From contig OX377202.1 of the NCBI GenBank assembly GCA_947396885.1, positions 25,420,001 to 25,484,000 of the forward strand: a DNA stretch of 64,000 nt, in the 5' to 3' direction. The first letter of the stretch is position 1, and each line of letters begins with the position of its first letter. Origin of the DNA: Heligmosomoides polygyrus polygyrus. Taxonomy: Eukaryota; Nematoda; Chromadorea; Rhabditida; Heligmosomidae. Below are positions 1-11,700 of this stretch, in pieces. The notes beneath the pieces were generated by a model. The model was given only the letters and a program-made list of their open reading frames with translations. It was not told the origin of the DNA and did not search any database. The position numbers and the translations under genes were made by a program.

Positions 1-554
1 TTTTTACCAAAAGTCGCTCAAATAAACTCCCTCGCTCATTCGAGGAATATGAAGGGCGTCAGATTGGTCTCAGATTCTCGAGCGTCGTCGAAGCTGTGTA
101 CTTTGAAGACGTAATCGCGCTTACTGCTACCCCGCCATCGTCTTATTGATCCTTCGTTTTGCGATAGTGATCACTTACTCATCTATCTTCCGTAGTCCAG
201 GTTTTCTTAAACGTTCATTTGTGAAGAAGTGTACACGTAGTCAGAGGGTCTTTTTGTTGTAATGTAGTGTTGTAAAATAGGTTTTTGGATTTCAAGACCT
301 ACTCGGTTTTGGAATGAACGATAAATTTCAATAGCCACTATAAAATGTTGGTGTGAGGTGCTTCCCACAGAACGTATAATACACCAGACGTTCAACGGCC
401 TGCTGGCCGCCAAACATCTGGTTGGGGCTTCGCCCCAAACCCGTAGAATAGAACATCCCGAACGTCTTCTTCTCCTCTTGACCTTCTCTCATTCATTAAA
501 AAACTGGTTTTGCTATATAGAATGGTATAGCGGAATAGGGCAAAACAGACCCAT

Positions 555-928
555 CACCTTCACTGGACCCCCCTTAATAGGTCCCTTATCACTGGTTCCT
601 CTTTATTGTCAGCCCTTTTCCGGTTCACCCTACACTGGCCCCCTCCCCTTCGTCGGTCTCTACTACTGCTCCGGTCCCATCTTCGCTGGTCATCCTATCC
701 TTCACCGATCCCCATTACTGGTCCCACCCTCACTGGTCCCCCTTTTATTTATCAACCCTTTTCCGGTTCCCTTTCACTGGACCCTTCCCCCCCCCCCTCC
801 ATTCATCGGTCCCCATTGCTGGTCCCACCTTCACTGGTCCCTCCTTTATTGGTCAACCCTTTGCCGGTCCCCCTTACTGGAACCCCATCCTTCGCCGGTC
901 CCCCATTACTGGTCCCACCTTCACTGGT
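555..928. repeat. C-rich tandem array inside Helitron A
   Basis: Imperfect units built from CCCATTACTGGTCCCACC and CTTTTCCGGTTCCC recur about every 90-100 bp. The low-complexity composition leaves several frames open, giving Pro/Leu/Ser-rich translations that are not credible proteins. Related C-rich stretches occur at 37840-38280 and 45480-45710, each next to a copy of the 41-bp unit found in this Helitron. Confidence 0.7.
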
Positions 929-929
929 A

Positions 930-1425
930 ACACGTCGTGTGAATGCGGAACCCTGGCGCGACGTCGGTGACACATCTTCTGAACCCGGACGCCTGTTGAA
1001 CAACGTCGGTGACATATGTTCTCAACCCGAACGTGCTTTGCGCGACATCGGTGACACGTCGTCTGAATCTGGAAGGCCTTTCGCGACATTGGTGACACCT
1101 TCTGAATCCAGGCACCTGATCAGCGACGTCGGTGACATGTCTACTCAAGCCGGACATGCTTTGAGCGACATCCTTGACACGTCGTGTGAATCCGGAACAC
1201 GTCGTCTGAATCTGGAAGCCCTTTCGCGACATTGGTGGCACCTCTTATGAATCGAGCCAACTGATGAGCGACGTCGGTTACATGTCTTCTCTAGCCGGAC
1301 CTGCTTTGCGCGACATCAGTGACACGTCGTCTGAATCCGAACACCCCTTGCGCGACATCGGTGACACCTCTTCTCAACCTGAACGTCCTTTACGCGACAT
1401 TGTTGACATGTCTCTGAACATGGAC
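930..1425. repeat. Minisatellite array A, 40-42 bp unit
   Basis: About twelve degenerate copies. The core GTGACAC/GTGACAT recurs at 967, 1009, 1051, 1092 and 1132, a spacing of 40-42 bp. The unit contains GACGTCGGTGACACGTC, an imperfect palindrome with GACGT and ACGTC arms. The open frames across it (for example 921-1241 minus and 606-1250 plus) are repeat artefacts. Confidence 0.85.
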
Positions 1426-1601
1426 GCCTGTCGACAACTACAACAGTTGACAACTGGTGACAACTACAACCCCGCCCCCCTCCCCCGTACTTCCTCCCAA
1501 CACACTCCTTCAGCCCTTCTGTGCAAACAAACACACACACACAAACACATGCACGCACTCACCCACAGACAAACGACCGTTGTCGCTTATATATAGTAGG
1601 A

Positions 1602-2657
1602 TTCTGTTTCGCAGAGTTCATTCAAAGGGCTTCAAAAGGATTACAAACCAAGTGCCATACCTTGGCTAGAAGGCATTACTCCACTGTTTTCGTCCCAAAG
1701 AAAAATAAATCAACTACATATCTATCTGCAGAGTGTGAATTCGGCTTTATTAGATAGCTATCTATGCGGTACTCTATTTAGTTTAGTGTACTGATTTTTC
1801 CCGAAATTGTTACAAGTGTTAATTTTTTCGATTGCCAAGCCATAGTGAAAAGATAGACCAACATATTACTCCTGCTATAGGTTAAAAAGCTTCAAGGAGA
1901 AAGGACCCGTAATTCTAACGATTTTTTATCGGAGTTTCTAGAAAATCAAAAAATGGAAGTCAAGAAACAAAGCATACGCATAGTGTCAGTTACAGGAAAG
2001 CAAATTGGGCCCAATTTTGCTTTGTTAGAACACTGAATTTCTTGAAATGTTCGTTTGAATTTCGGCTAATAAATAAAATATGCTTTTATGCCACAATTTA
2101 CAAGCAAGGCTACCATGTTTTCAAGTCAAAGGTTTCCACATTTTCGTGTTTTTAATAGTCTCTACTTTTTTCTGTGTTCCACTTCCTCCATACTTTGCAG
2201 TTTTCTTGAATTCTTAGATATGTTGAGCTTTTGAGATTACATGGTTCAATAATGAATGAAGTTTGGAAAGAAAGATAAGCGAGTTTCGAGCAATCGAAAG
2301 CAGCGAATTGAAAAATTGATGTTTGAAATTGAAATTGATGTCAAGGCAATAGGTAGAATAGCAGTGAAAGTAAAAACGCGTTGCATTCACCACTGCAAGA
2401 TGTCCAAGAACAGTGGGCAGATGCGCGAGTATGGCAAAACGGGTGAAGAAGGGCGTAACCACTGAAGCTTCACGATGTCGCGTTAAATTTGTGAAAATGG
2501 GTAGTGAGACTGAAAAAATATGGTCGGCCTATGGAATTTTCCTTGCCGCTGAAATTTTTTTTGCCTTCTTTACTACTTATCATGGAAGCTGCCACAATCT
2601 CCAGCAAAGTTCGCAGAAGTCTTAGAGAGCTAGAGATGGAACAAGAACCAAATCCAG
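1602..2657. other. AT-rich spacer or intron, no exon recognised
   Basis: No open frame here resembles a known protein. If the hyaluronidase 5' exons lie upstream of the window, this stretch and Helitron A are intronic. I looked for the expected Asp-x-Glu exon in front of 2658 and did not find it. Confidence 0.4.
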
Positions 2658-2774
2658 TTTCGTCTTTAAGGTGTACAGAAGAGAATCAATTCGTCTCGTT
2701 AGGAAGCAATATCCACAGATCTCTGAGAAGTCCGCTGAGGAGATGGCCAAGAAGGAGTTCAACTCGGCGGCAAA
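2658..2774 (+). CDS. Hyaluronidase exon 1 of those visible
   Basis: It follows the acceptor aaatccag and ends at donor gtacgt. It encodes YRRESIRLVRKQYPQISEKS and the following AEEMAKKEF helix, matching the family helix before the GFYGFP strand. It begins with one base completing a codon from an unseen exon, which proves that a further 5' exon exists. Confidence 0.8.
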
Positions 2775-5700
2775 GTACGTCTGCTATGGAGAACAACTAA
2801 ATTAAGGAGTGCACAGTTAGGGCTAACGTGTTCAATTTCAGAAAAGTCTTTCTTCACACAATCGCTCTAGCTCGACAGATGAGACCTTACGCTCGATGGG
2901 GCTTCTATGGGTTTCCTTACTGCAACTACGATGCCGGCAACTCCGAAACGGATATGCTCTGCAGCGAGAAGTTTAGAAAATACAATGATGAGTACGTTCT
3001 TCTGTTGATTTTCTTCGTCTTCTCAAAAGAATTACACATCTACATCTAGGATGTTTTGCGGTGACAAATTAAAACAACTAAACAACGAAATAGGTTGTAA
3101 TAAGGCATTAGCAACGTAAGCAGATTAAAATAAAAAATAAAAATGAGAATATTCATTTGGCTTAAAGGCAGATCTGGTGTGACATACACCATGGAATCTT
3201 TAGACTTTCTCCAGATTTCTCTTTATTCCTGTAAGCAACGGCAAGTAGGAAAAATTAAGCATTAACGCACAGATCTTTTGTGGAAAACTCCGTTTAACAT
3301 ACGTAGAATCAAACAGTCCTATTCATACGATTGGGTTATGAAAGGGCAATAGGTTGATCGGAAAGTCTTGATAGGCTTCTCATTTTTCATTTTTATTTCA
3401 TTATTCAGCATATAATGCGAATCAGCAATAAGATCAACTTTGTTAGGCACCACTGGGTCCACCTACTGGGCAGCCCCGCATTCCCAGAATTGGTGAGACG
3501 GGAGTCGAAGTCACTTGCTCTTTTCACATTATCAACTCTGGTGAACTTTTTCTTCGCTAGAATGCCCTAAGGTGCGAAAGAAACGGTAATCTGAGAATGT
3601 TATGTCGGAATAAGATGGCGGGTGGGATATGGTCTCCCAGCCCAGCTTCTCGATTTTTTGGTGGGACTCTTTAGCTACGTGTGTCCGGAGTTATGAAAGA
3701 GGTGCACTGAAGGGCGTCTCAGCTGCTTTCCCGAACAGCTTCGCGAGATTCTGCAGATGAGTGGTGCAAACGACTACGGTAAGCGTGCGACCTTGCAGGA
3801 GCAGCTTGTAGTATCGCATCCCTTCGGGTCCCAGGAGCACCATGGAAGAACCTTACTGAGGTGCACGTTAGACTTTGCTGCGTATGCAGCTCTTCTCTTC
3901 CAGGTAGTCAAAACGGCATCGTGTGAGTTGAAGTTGTAGAAAACCCAACTCTCTTTCTGGTTACCAGATCATCAAGAGACTCCGTGCCAATGCAAACAGT
4001 GTAAGAGAGGCTGGCAGGTGGATATGCCGGTGAACCGCACGCTAGCAGCTCGGCAGCCGGGGCTTGAAGGCAGCCGACGACTGTCCACTTGGTACACCCG
4101 ACTCTTGTGACAAGACCCCGCGTGGTAGCCGTCCTTGACGGCGTCGAGAACGGCGGAGTCTCCCATTGCTTCGGGGCGTCCTGCCCGAGGTTTGACTTCA
4201 AAAACCGTCTCTTTTTGCAAACCGAGCGACGATTTTGATAGTAGTGGTGTCTACCAGGGGTGCACACAAAATTCTGCGCGTGAAAGTTTTTTAACGAAAA
4301 TTTTTAAAGGAAAATTTTCGTTAAATTTTCGGTAAATCGTTAAATTTCGTCAAAAAACAGGATTAGCTGCAAACCATTATGTCAAATAAATAAAAAATCA
4401 AGGAGAACCCTATACGTTTCAACTTCCAACAGGTCAACATCTAATGTTCAAGGAATGGAGCGTACAAGTGCAATGTAAAGTAAACAGTTCAACATTAACA
4501 AATACAGAAAAACAAACAAGCCTTCAGCAACAAATTATCTACAGGGTGTGGAATAACAACAGGTATTTGGATCATTCAAATGATCACCGACAAGGCATCT
4601 TAAAATGTGCGATCAGGCAGGTACCTGGAGTTTTTCCCCTCCCCCTTTGCTAGATCTTTTGTCTGACTGTTCTACGAGCATATGCAATCTCGATGTGTGC
4701 ACCAGCCCATTAACCGTTTCATAACACGCGCATTTTCAGGTGACTGCCGCGTGGGACAGCACGCATTTTTCCCACGCGCTGATTATTTGCATTACTTTAT
4801 TCGTATTTGTTAACTATGAAAAACGGTAACAAAATGAAGTTTCCCAACGACAATCTTGAGCGTAAATAATAGTGGACTCATTGATTAATAATGTACTATT
4901 CAATGCTTCATAATTTTCCATGAACAATTTTATGATGGTGTCCGACGACATCGTCGGACATTGTTCCACGCTGCAAAAAAGTGTCCGAAGACATCGTCGG
5001 ACGTCGGTCGTGAAAGGGTTAAGCACAGAAAGAATTAATAAAAATACAATCAAAAGCCTATCAGTGGAATGTTTTACGTTGTCGACCGCACGATTTTTGA
5101 GTGGCTGGTGCGTGGGACCACTTCATTTTTTGCAACGTCGGGACCGTGACACGACATAGTGTCACGTGGTCCCACCCTACTTAAAAGATGTGACACGTCG
5201 TCAACATGCTAAATTTTAGGGAAAGTAGCTTCTCTAGCGTGAGTTATCTGGGTTTTTCTAAAATCGTTTAAAATGCATCCAGCGGCCGAAAACATTCTCT
5301 CCGTCTCGACTGTTCCAGGTGGCGGCCAAATTATTGTGTGATAAGCAGCGCCAGGTGAGAATAGGCATATCTTACTGGAAGGTTAGACCAACATCCGTGT
5401 GGATTCGTTGACGTGCTTGGGGGCTCGGTGAAGAAATTTCTATGTTCAAAATGGATTAAAGAATAAGGATAAAAGGCGGCATTTCTCAATCCCTTTTGGG
5501 ATGCGCCACGCAATCTATTATACTTCTGCGGCATATTGTGGAGGTGATTTGAATGCGTATCAAACCATACAGTAACTTGCATTTGCCGTCCGATGAAGCC
5601 GATGAAGAAGTCAGGGGTCAATCTTCCCAAACAAGCCAGCTTGGTACCAATTCGCCGACCCCGCCCCCAGAGGGGTCGAAGGCTTGGCTGCCCTGGAAGG

Positions 5701-8700
5701 TAGATTCGGAAAAAAGGACCAGAAACCTGGTATAGGGTCATGCAACAGCTGGCACCTCACTCGGCCGCGCTACACACGTTCCCCAAAATGTATTATTTCC
5801 TAAAATTCAAAACAAATTCATGAAGACATTAAAATACTCTTGCCGATTTTAATAGTTTCTTCATGAATGATCCTGATCGGGAGGATGAGATCTGCAGCAT
5901 CAGAGAATACTAAGGGTAAATGTGATAAACTGATTAAGAACAAAGTCCGTTAAAAATTCCGTTAAATTTCTAAAAATTTCCGTTAAGTCGTTAAGTCAGA
6001 TTTTAAAGAAAAATGCCGTTAATTCGTTAAAATCGCTGAATCGTTAACCGTTAAATGTGCACCCCTGGTGTCTACCCCAATTGCGTTGTTGATGCTGCGG
6101 ACTGCTGTCGTATCACGGCACCACTCAGAGAAGATGTATTGGAGAAATTAACATTATAATAGCACCCTAGGAAGTGTACGCGAATATATATCTTTTTCAA
6201 GAAGCAACGAGAATGTTCGTTAACTGTCACATGGCAGCTTGTGGATTTCAAGCGAAATTCGAAACTTCTTGGCCTTTGAAGAATATGCTTTCAAGACATT
6301 CCGATCAACCTTTAAGATCAAAAGTTTCTAATTTTCTGGAAGAGACAATCAGCTCGCCGGATGGAGTCTAAAGACGTTTAGAAAAGACAGTAATTCCAAT
6401 CAAATAACTAATTTCAGGATGTCCTTTATATATCAGGCCAGCTCAGCTTTGTTTCCTTCAATCTACCTAAGCCTAAAGGGCACTAGCGCTCAGAACTACC
6501 GTTATATTCAGGTTTGTTTGTTCTGCATTTGTTACATTTAACAATTAGCTTTAACTGTACTAGAAGATATAGTAGTTAGTTTAAATATAGCATTAAAAAT
6601 GCGCTTTCCTATATGGCAGCGCTAATTAGGGAATATTGTGACGCTTCCGCTACTTAGAGAACAAGGCAAGTAATGTGATGCAAGGAGTTTGCTTCACGCC
6701 GGAGGTTAAATTCATTTTTGCATTCTGTTTGCAATTCCAGGTCCAGTGCAGTGACAGCCTTTCGAGCGCCGACATGATTTAGTTTTTTTGTTACCTTGCT
6801 AACCTCTGTACTCGGCCCTATTACTAGCTTCAATTCAAAATTGAAAGTTGCTATTTCAGCAACAGCTTCTAGCTAACACTAACTCATGAAAGGTAGGCGT
6901 CAAACTAGCCATCAACCTTCATATACAAGAGGGAACTTGCCATGCAAGTAGTCTGTAAGCATTCCCTTTCATGCTATCGTAAGACATGTCTTTACTGGCT
7001 CCAGGGGCCCGTGCTGTATAGAGTTGGTCCTAGTCATACAACGAGCTACATGTAGTTTTCGCCAAGTTTAGGGCAAAACAAGAAAATGGGCCTTTATGAG
7101 CTCAAGATGTCGCTGGGTTATTCTGCTCACAAGGCTGTACCATCCTCTTATCGAGCTCAGGATTAGAACCGGAAATGCATATTGGCTCGAGGTATCCAGT
7201 TTGTTGTCGGAGTTTAAATCGCTTCCAGGAGCATAGCTTCCAGTTGCGCACCAACGTTCTTACCTTTTTAGTAAAGTACAGAGATTGCACGCCGTCGTAT
7301 CTTGATGCTATGATCCATACAAAACATGGAACACTGCGCTGCATGACTTCTCAAGAGGCTGGCACTCGAACATCGTGCTGCTGTAGAGGGAATTTCTTGT
7401 CCGAGTAGTGCCCCTATGATGTTCTGTGGATCGTGGTTTGCCAAAAACGCGCTCTGGTGCTACAAGGTACCCGATGCACACCTGCCGTCGCCGCTGTTTC
7501 AGAATTCTGTCGATGGCGTCGCCGACGCCGCCACAGAGGCTATCGACGACGACGCCGACAACAGGCGACGGCGACAAGTTGTCGGTAATGGGTCGCCGCG
7601 TCGGCTACGCATTGTCAAAGTATAACGTAGGCTTTAGCCGTGAGTAGCCGCTCGGGACGACGGCGGATGATGAAGTGTCTTGTGATGAAGTACGGGAGGC
7701 AGTTTGAGGGCGTCGCAGAGTTCCACGCAGTCACACCGGTACAAATCGTCCACGCGCCACAATGTATCCTTGACAAATGGCGAAAATCACGATCACCTTA
7801 ACCTTTCATAATTGAAAGCCATGTTTTTGAAAGCATGGAGAAAATCGAACTATCATTCCTCACTGTTGTCTACCAAAGGATTAGCGGTGCGCAGTATATG
7901 AAGCACCAGTTACCTCAGGCTAGTATGCCACGTCGAGAGCGGCTAGGATTTGAGCTTGTGCGTTATATCCAAGCATTCCTCCTCCGACCGACCTTGTGGT
8001 CACTGGAGTAGTCAAGAATGCGTCAACGGTTTTGCGCGCCCGCGTTTAAACCTCGTGCCCCTGAATATTCACCTCTTTGCAAAATCCCATCCTTCGTGAC
8101 AATAGATTCTGCAATAGCCTGGGTGATGGTTGTGCCAAGGCTCTCCTTCCTATCAAGGTGCTTCTTCATCCTCACATGTAGAGATCGCCCGGTTTCTATA
8201 TTGTACTCAGATTCCAAGTTTGTCACGAGATTAGGTAGACAGTTGCAGTTGTATTGAGGTGTCGTTACTCCTAAAATGCTTGAGATGGGTTTTACTATTT
8301 AGAAGTCTGAATTTCAGACCGTCACGAAACGTAAATGCTAATCTATAGAAAAGTTCACGGCTCTGAAATGCAGCATACTTTTAGATTTGCTTCAATTTTC
8401 ATTTGTTTTGTACAGGCTGTTTTGGTGGAATCGGCTCGGATCGCTGCTGCTCAGAATCCACCGCTCGACGTTTACCCCTACACAAAATTTGAATACAACC
8501 CATATCAGTTTCTCGACTCGTTCTATGCAAAGGTATGACCGATGTAATTAATACCTATAGAATAGCAAACCTAATTAGGTTTTATTGCAAAGCGTCATTT
8601 GTCTTGCGAACTCAATCGTAGCGATCTTTTTTTTGCAGAAAGACGTGTGCAACTCGCTGAAGCAGGCCGCTGACCTAGGAGCCCGCGGAGTGATACTCTG

Positions 8701-11700
8701 GAGCAGCAGCAAGAACATGAAGCAACGATGCGTGGGCCTCGCCGGATACGTACGCGACATGCTCGGACCGTGAGTGGATTTGGGCAGGATACTTTATTTG
8801 AAATTACAGTTACGCTTAAGCTTTTTTCTAGAAAATTCGAATGATTTCGAATACCAAAATGTTCGTGCATTCGAAATTGAAAATATCCTGAAAGTCGTGT
8901 TTTTATTAAGCTCTGATTTGGATGCAATCGCATAACGCGATTTCTTGAATACTCTGACTCGAAGACGTCCCAAAAGCGCTATGTCTTAAAAACTCAAATT
9001 TGAGTGCAATCGATGATCACGATTTTCACTTATTCGAGTGCGTGTTCAAATATTCGCATTAGCATAAAAGAGCAAATACTCCAAGAAATCATTATCCGTG
9101 ATCGCTAATAACCCCAAATGCTGATTAACCACGATTCTTGTTATTTCACGTTTTTTTTTAAATTGGTTTTATCAGTCGTGATGAAGTTTCTTATCATACA
9201 TCGCAGAAGCGTTAACGAGAAGAAGCAAGAATGGTCTGGAAATAAATGAATATAGGCTACTTTTGTTTCATATTGATGTTTGCAATTATTTCGGAAACAA
9301 CCAGGCTGTGGTCGTGAAACGTGTTAATGTTTAATGGTCGGTATTAATAGATAAAACTAACAATTAAATTGATGATAATTTTTTTCAGGCTGCGAGTTTC
9401 AGTTTTATTTATTTCATTTTATATATCGCACGAATTGAAAAAAACCAGAATGTAATTTTCTGAATTCCAGTACAGTGGCGCTGATTCGTAAGCGTGCACA
9501 ACGCTGCCGTGAGAAGCGTTGTTCAGGACATGGTCAGTGCATACTTCCAGCGCCAGCGACAAGGTGAGTGGCGTAAAGTGATCGATCTAATTGAAGTTTT
9601 AAAGACCACTCATTTGTTTGACAATTGCATAACCTCGGACTTTTACTTATGCTATGTGTTTCGATAGCTATAGGATTTCTCGCAAACGGTCAGAGTAGTC
9701 GTCGTTGTTGTTGTGTTGGTCTTGTGATGGCAATATCCATGGCATTCAACCCGATTACTAGTCGTAGTAAAAAGGATTCTTGTTCTACATCCCTTTTCAA
9801 GGGACAATATAAATGAGTGATTCTAACGACTACGACAACATAGATATATCACAGCGATTATACCTGCTGATATTCGAAACAAATTCTCCTTGAAAGCGTG
9901 GAAAGAAAAATCAGCAGAACAGGTTCTAGCAACTGTTTTCAGTATAATCTTATTGCAGTGCTACTCTTCAGGTTTTCTTACCGTGAGACTTCGGCATTTG
10001 CTAGTATGTCAATGCTTCTGTGCCGATCAAGGTTGTAAGATGGGTGCCTTTTATTGAGCGCTCTGAAGTTTTGAACTGTTCGTGGTTTTCGGAGACCTAG
10101 AGGTAGTTTAAGGCTTGTTATTTATCCTACTAACGTCTCTAGACTTCCCTCTTTTAGACATCGTCCAAGGAGGGAAACTAAAAGCCTAAAATTATCCTAC
10201 TACGTACTAGAGGACGTCCAGCGGCCTGCCTGTCTGCAGGACCAGTAAAGGGGTTGGGGAAGTGGCCGTGCAACGTGCCTCAGGATTCAGAGTGTGTCGT
10301 TGACATCAACGACACAACGTGCGTCCGGATTCAGATCATGTGCCACAAACGTCGACGTCGTAGGTCCAACCTGCATGGAGTTTCAGTAGACGTGCCGCAG
10401 AAGGTGTGCCAATTACATGCCAGCGCGTGGTGGCAGTGTATGTCAGTCACCATTCTGCAACTGACGGCAGCTGTAGCAGCGTCACTTCCTTGAAGAACGG
10501 GAGTTACTCATATTCTTAGTTCTTAGTTTCTTACCTAGAAAGATATCGAGTAGACAGCAAGCTCAAGTCCTCGAAGCATTTTTAGGATTCTGAATACGAC
10601 GAACAGGTCGGAACGCTAGGACGCGCCGTAAACCTGACCCACTTAGAGCCTCCTGCGGCACAGAAGAATTGACACATCTAATATCATCTAATATTGGTAT
10701 TCGAACGTTCTCGCTTATGCTGTGTTTATGCGATCTTGTAGTATCATTAAGCTAAGGTCAATTAAAGATAGCGCTCCCCTAGTGCAATTTTCTAGTAGTA
10801 CAAAAACAATTTTTGTAAACACTATTGTGTTAGGACATTGCGCTTGACACCGCTTTTACAGTGGCTGGACTCTGCAGAATAACTTTCTGCCATGCGGAGA
10901 CAGCCATCTGCAGAATAGGATTCCCAGCCAATTTCTTATGTACACCGCTGAAAAAACGAGAGTGAGGGTTTGTTAAAACCTCCCCCAGACCGAGAACGAG
11001 GGACGGTTGGATAGCAATTAGAACCACGACCTCGACGAATAAAGACAGGTTGCTTTAACTAGCGCAAAGAAACAATATATTTCGGGCTTTTTTTTTTGTA
11101 GGAACAGTTAACTTTGAAAACGACTTGGCAAAACTCAATGTAGCAGTCGACCAAAATGTCTGGTTTTCTTATTTTCCCGCATTTTGAAATTTTATATAAG
11201 TACTCATAATAACAATGTTAAATTACAACAGAGCTAAACAGCTGCAAACACATGTGGCCTAGGTGCACTTTCCGAATGCAGCCAGAGAGCTACAAGTGTC
11301 GATGCGACACGCTCTACACTGGTGGTAACTGCATGAAACGACGACATTTCATTCGGGGATATAGAGGAGATGGGAGTGAAGTGGACGGAGTCCGAAACAA
11401 CCGCAGAAGAGCTAGAAGGAAGAACGCGAAACGAATACGACTCATCAAGGTTTGCGTTTTGTATGTGTATAACTATTGAAAGCAACCAATAAAACAGAGC
11501 GCGAACTGCTCACTTTATCAAAATGAGACAATAGTTATATAGCACTGATTTCGAATATTATAACAAAACGCGAACTTGTAGCGAATAACAGAATAACGTT
11601 TGATTATCATTGAAAATTGTCTCCATTATTCGACGTTGTCGTATAAACCTAAAAGCATTTCCGCTCCCAAGAAAGAAAACTTAACATTTCTGCTTTGAAC

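Larger units (their letters stand above)
384..1601 (-). mobile_element. Non-autonomous Helitron (A), complete
   Basis: Read on the minus strand, the element starts at 1601 with TCCTACTATATATAAGC directly after an A, then a GT-rich run. It ends at 384 with CTGG followed by T. A GC-rich hairpin (GGCGGCC, short loop, GGCCGTT) lies about ten bases before the end. 5'-TC, a 3' hairpin, a CTRR end and insertion between A and T are the classical Helitron marks, with no target duplication. A second hairpin (GGGGC TTCG GCCCC type) sits further inside. The same two ends recur at 32682-33275, which supports both boundaries. No Rep/helicase gene is present, so it would depend on proteins supplied elsewhere. 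The body is filled by a C-rich array and a 41-bp minisatellite. Confidence 0.75.
4255..6067. mobile_element. Non-autonomous hAT element with 8-bp target duplication
   Basis: The ends are perfect 12-bp inverted repeats, CAGGGGTGCACA at 4255 and its complement ending at 6067. They are flanked by identical 8-bp copies of gtgtctac (4247-4254 and 6068-6075). CAGGG-type ends with an 8-bp duplication identify the hAT superfamily. Subterminal regions on both sides repeat CGTTAA motifs, as is common for hAT transposase binding. No transposase frame is visible in its 1.8 kb. It interrupts the mariner relic inside a hyaluronidase intron. Confidence 0.85.

Noticed and set aside
358..1250. Several long Pro/Ser-rich and Arg-rich frames on both strands
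   Set aside because: They lie wholly within the C-rich array and the 41-bp array of Helitron A. Open frames on both strands at once are expected from the repeats.
8335..8538. ATG at 8335 as the start of a short gene
   Set aside because: The stretch before 8416 is intronic by the ttttgtacag acceptor. The downstream part matches the hyaluronidase barrel in phase with the other exons.
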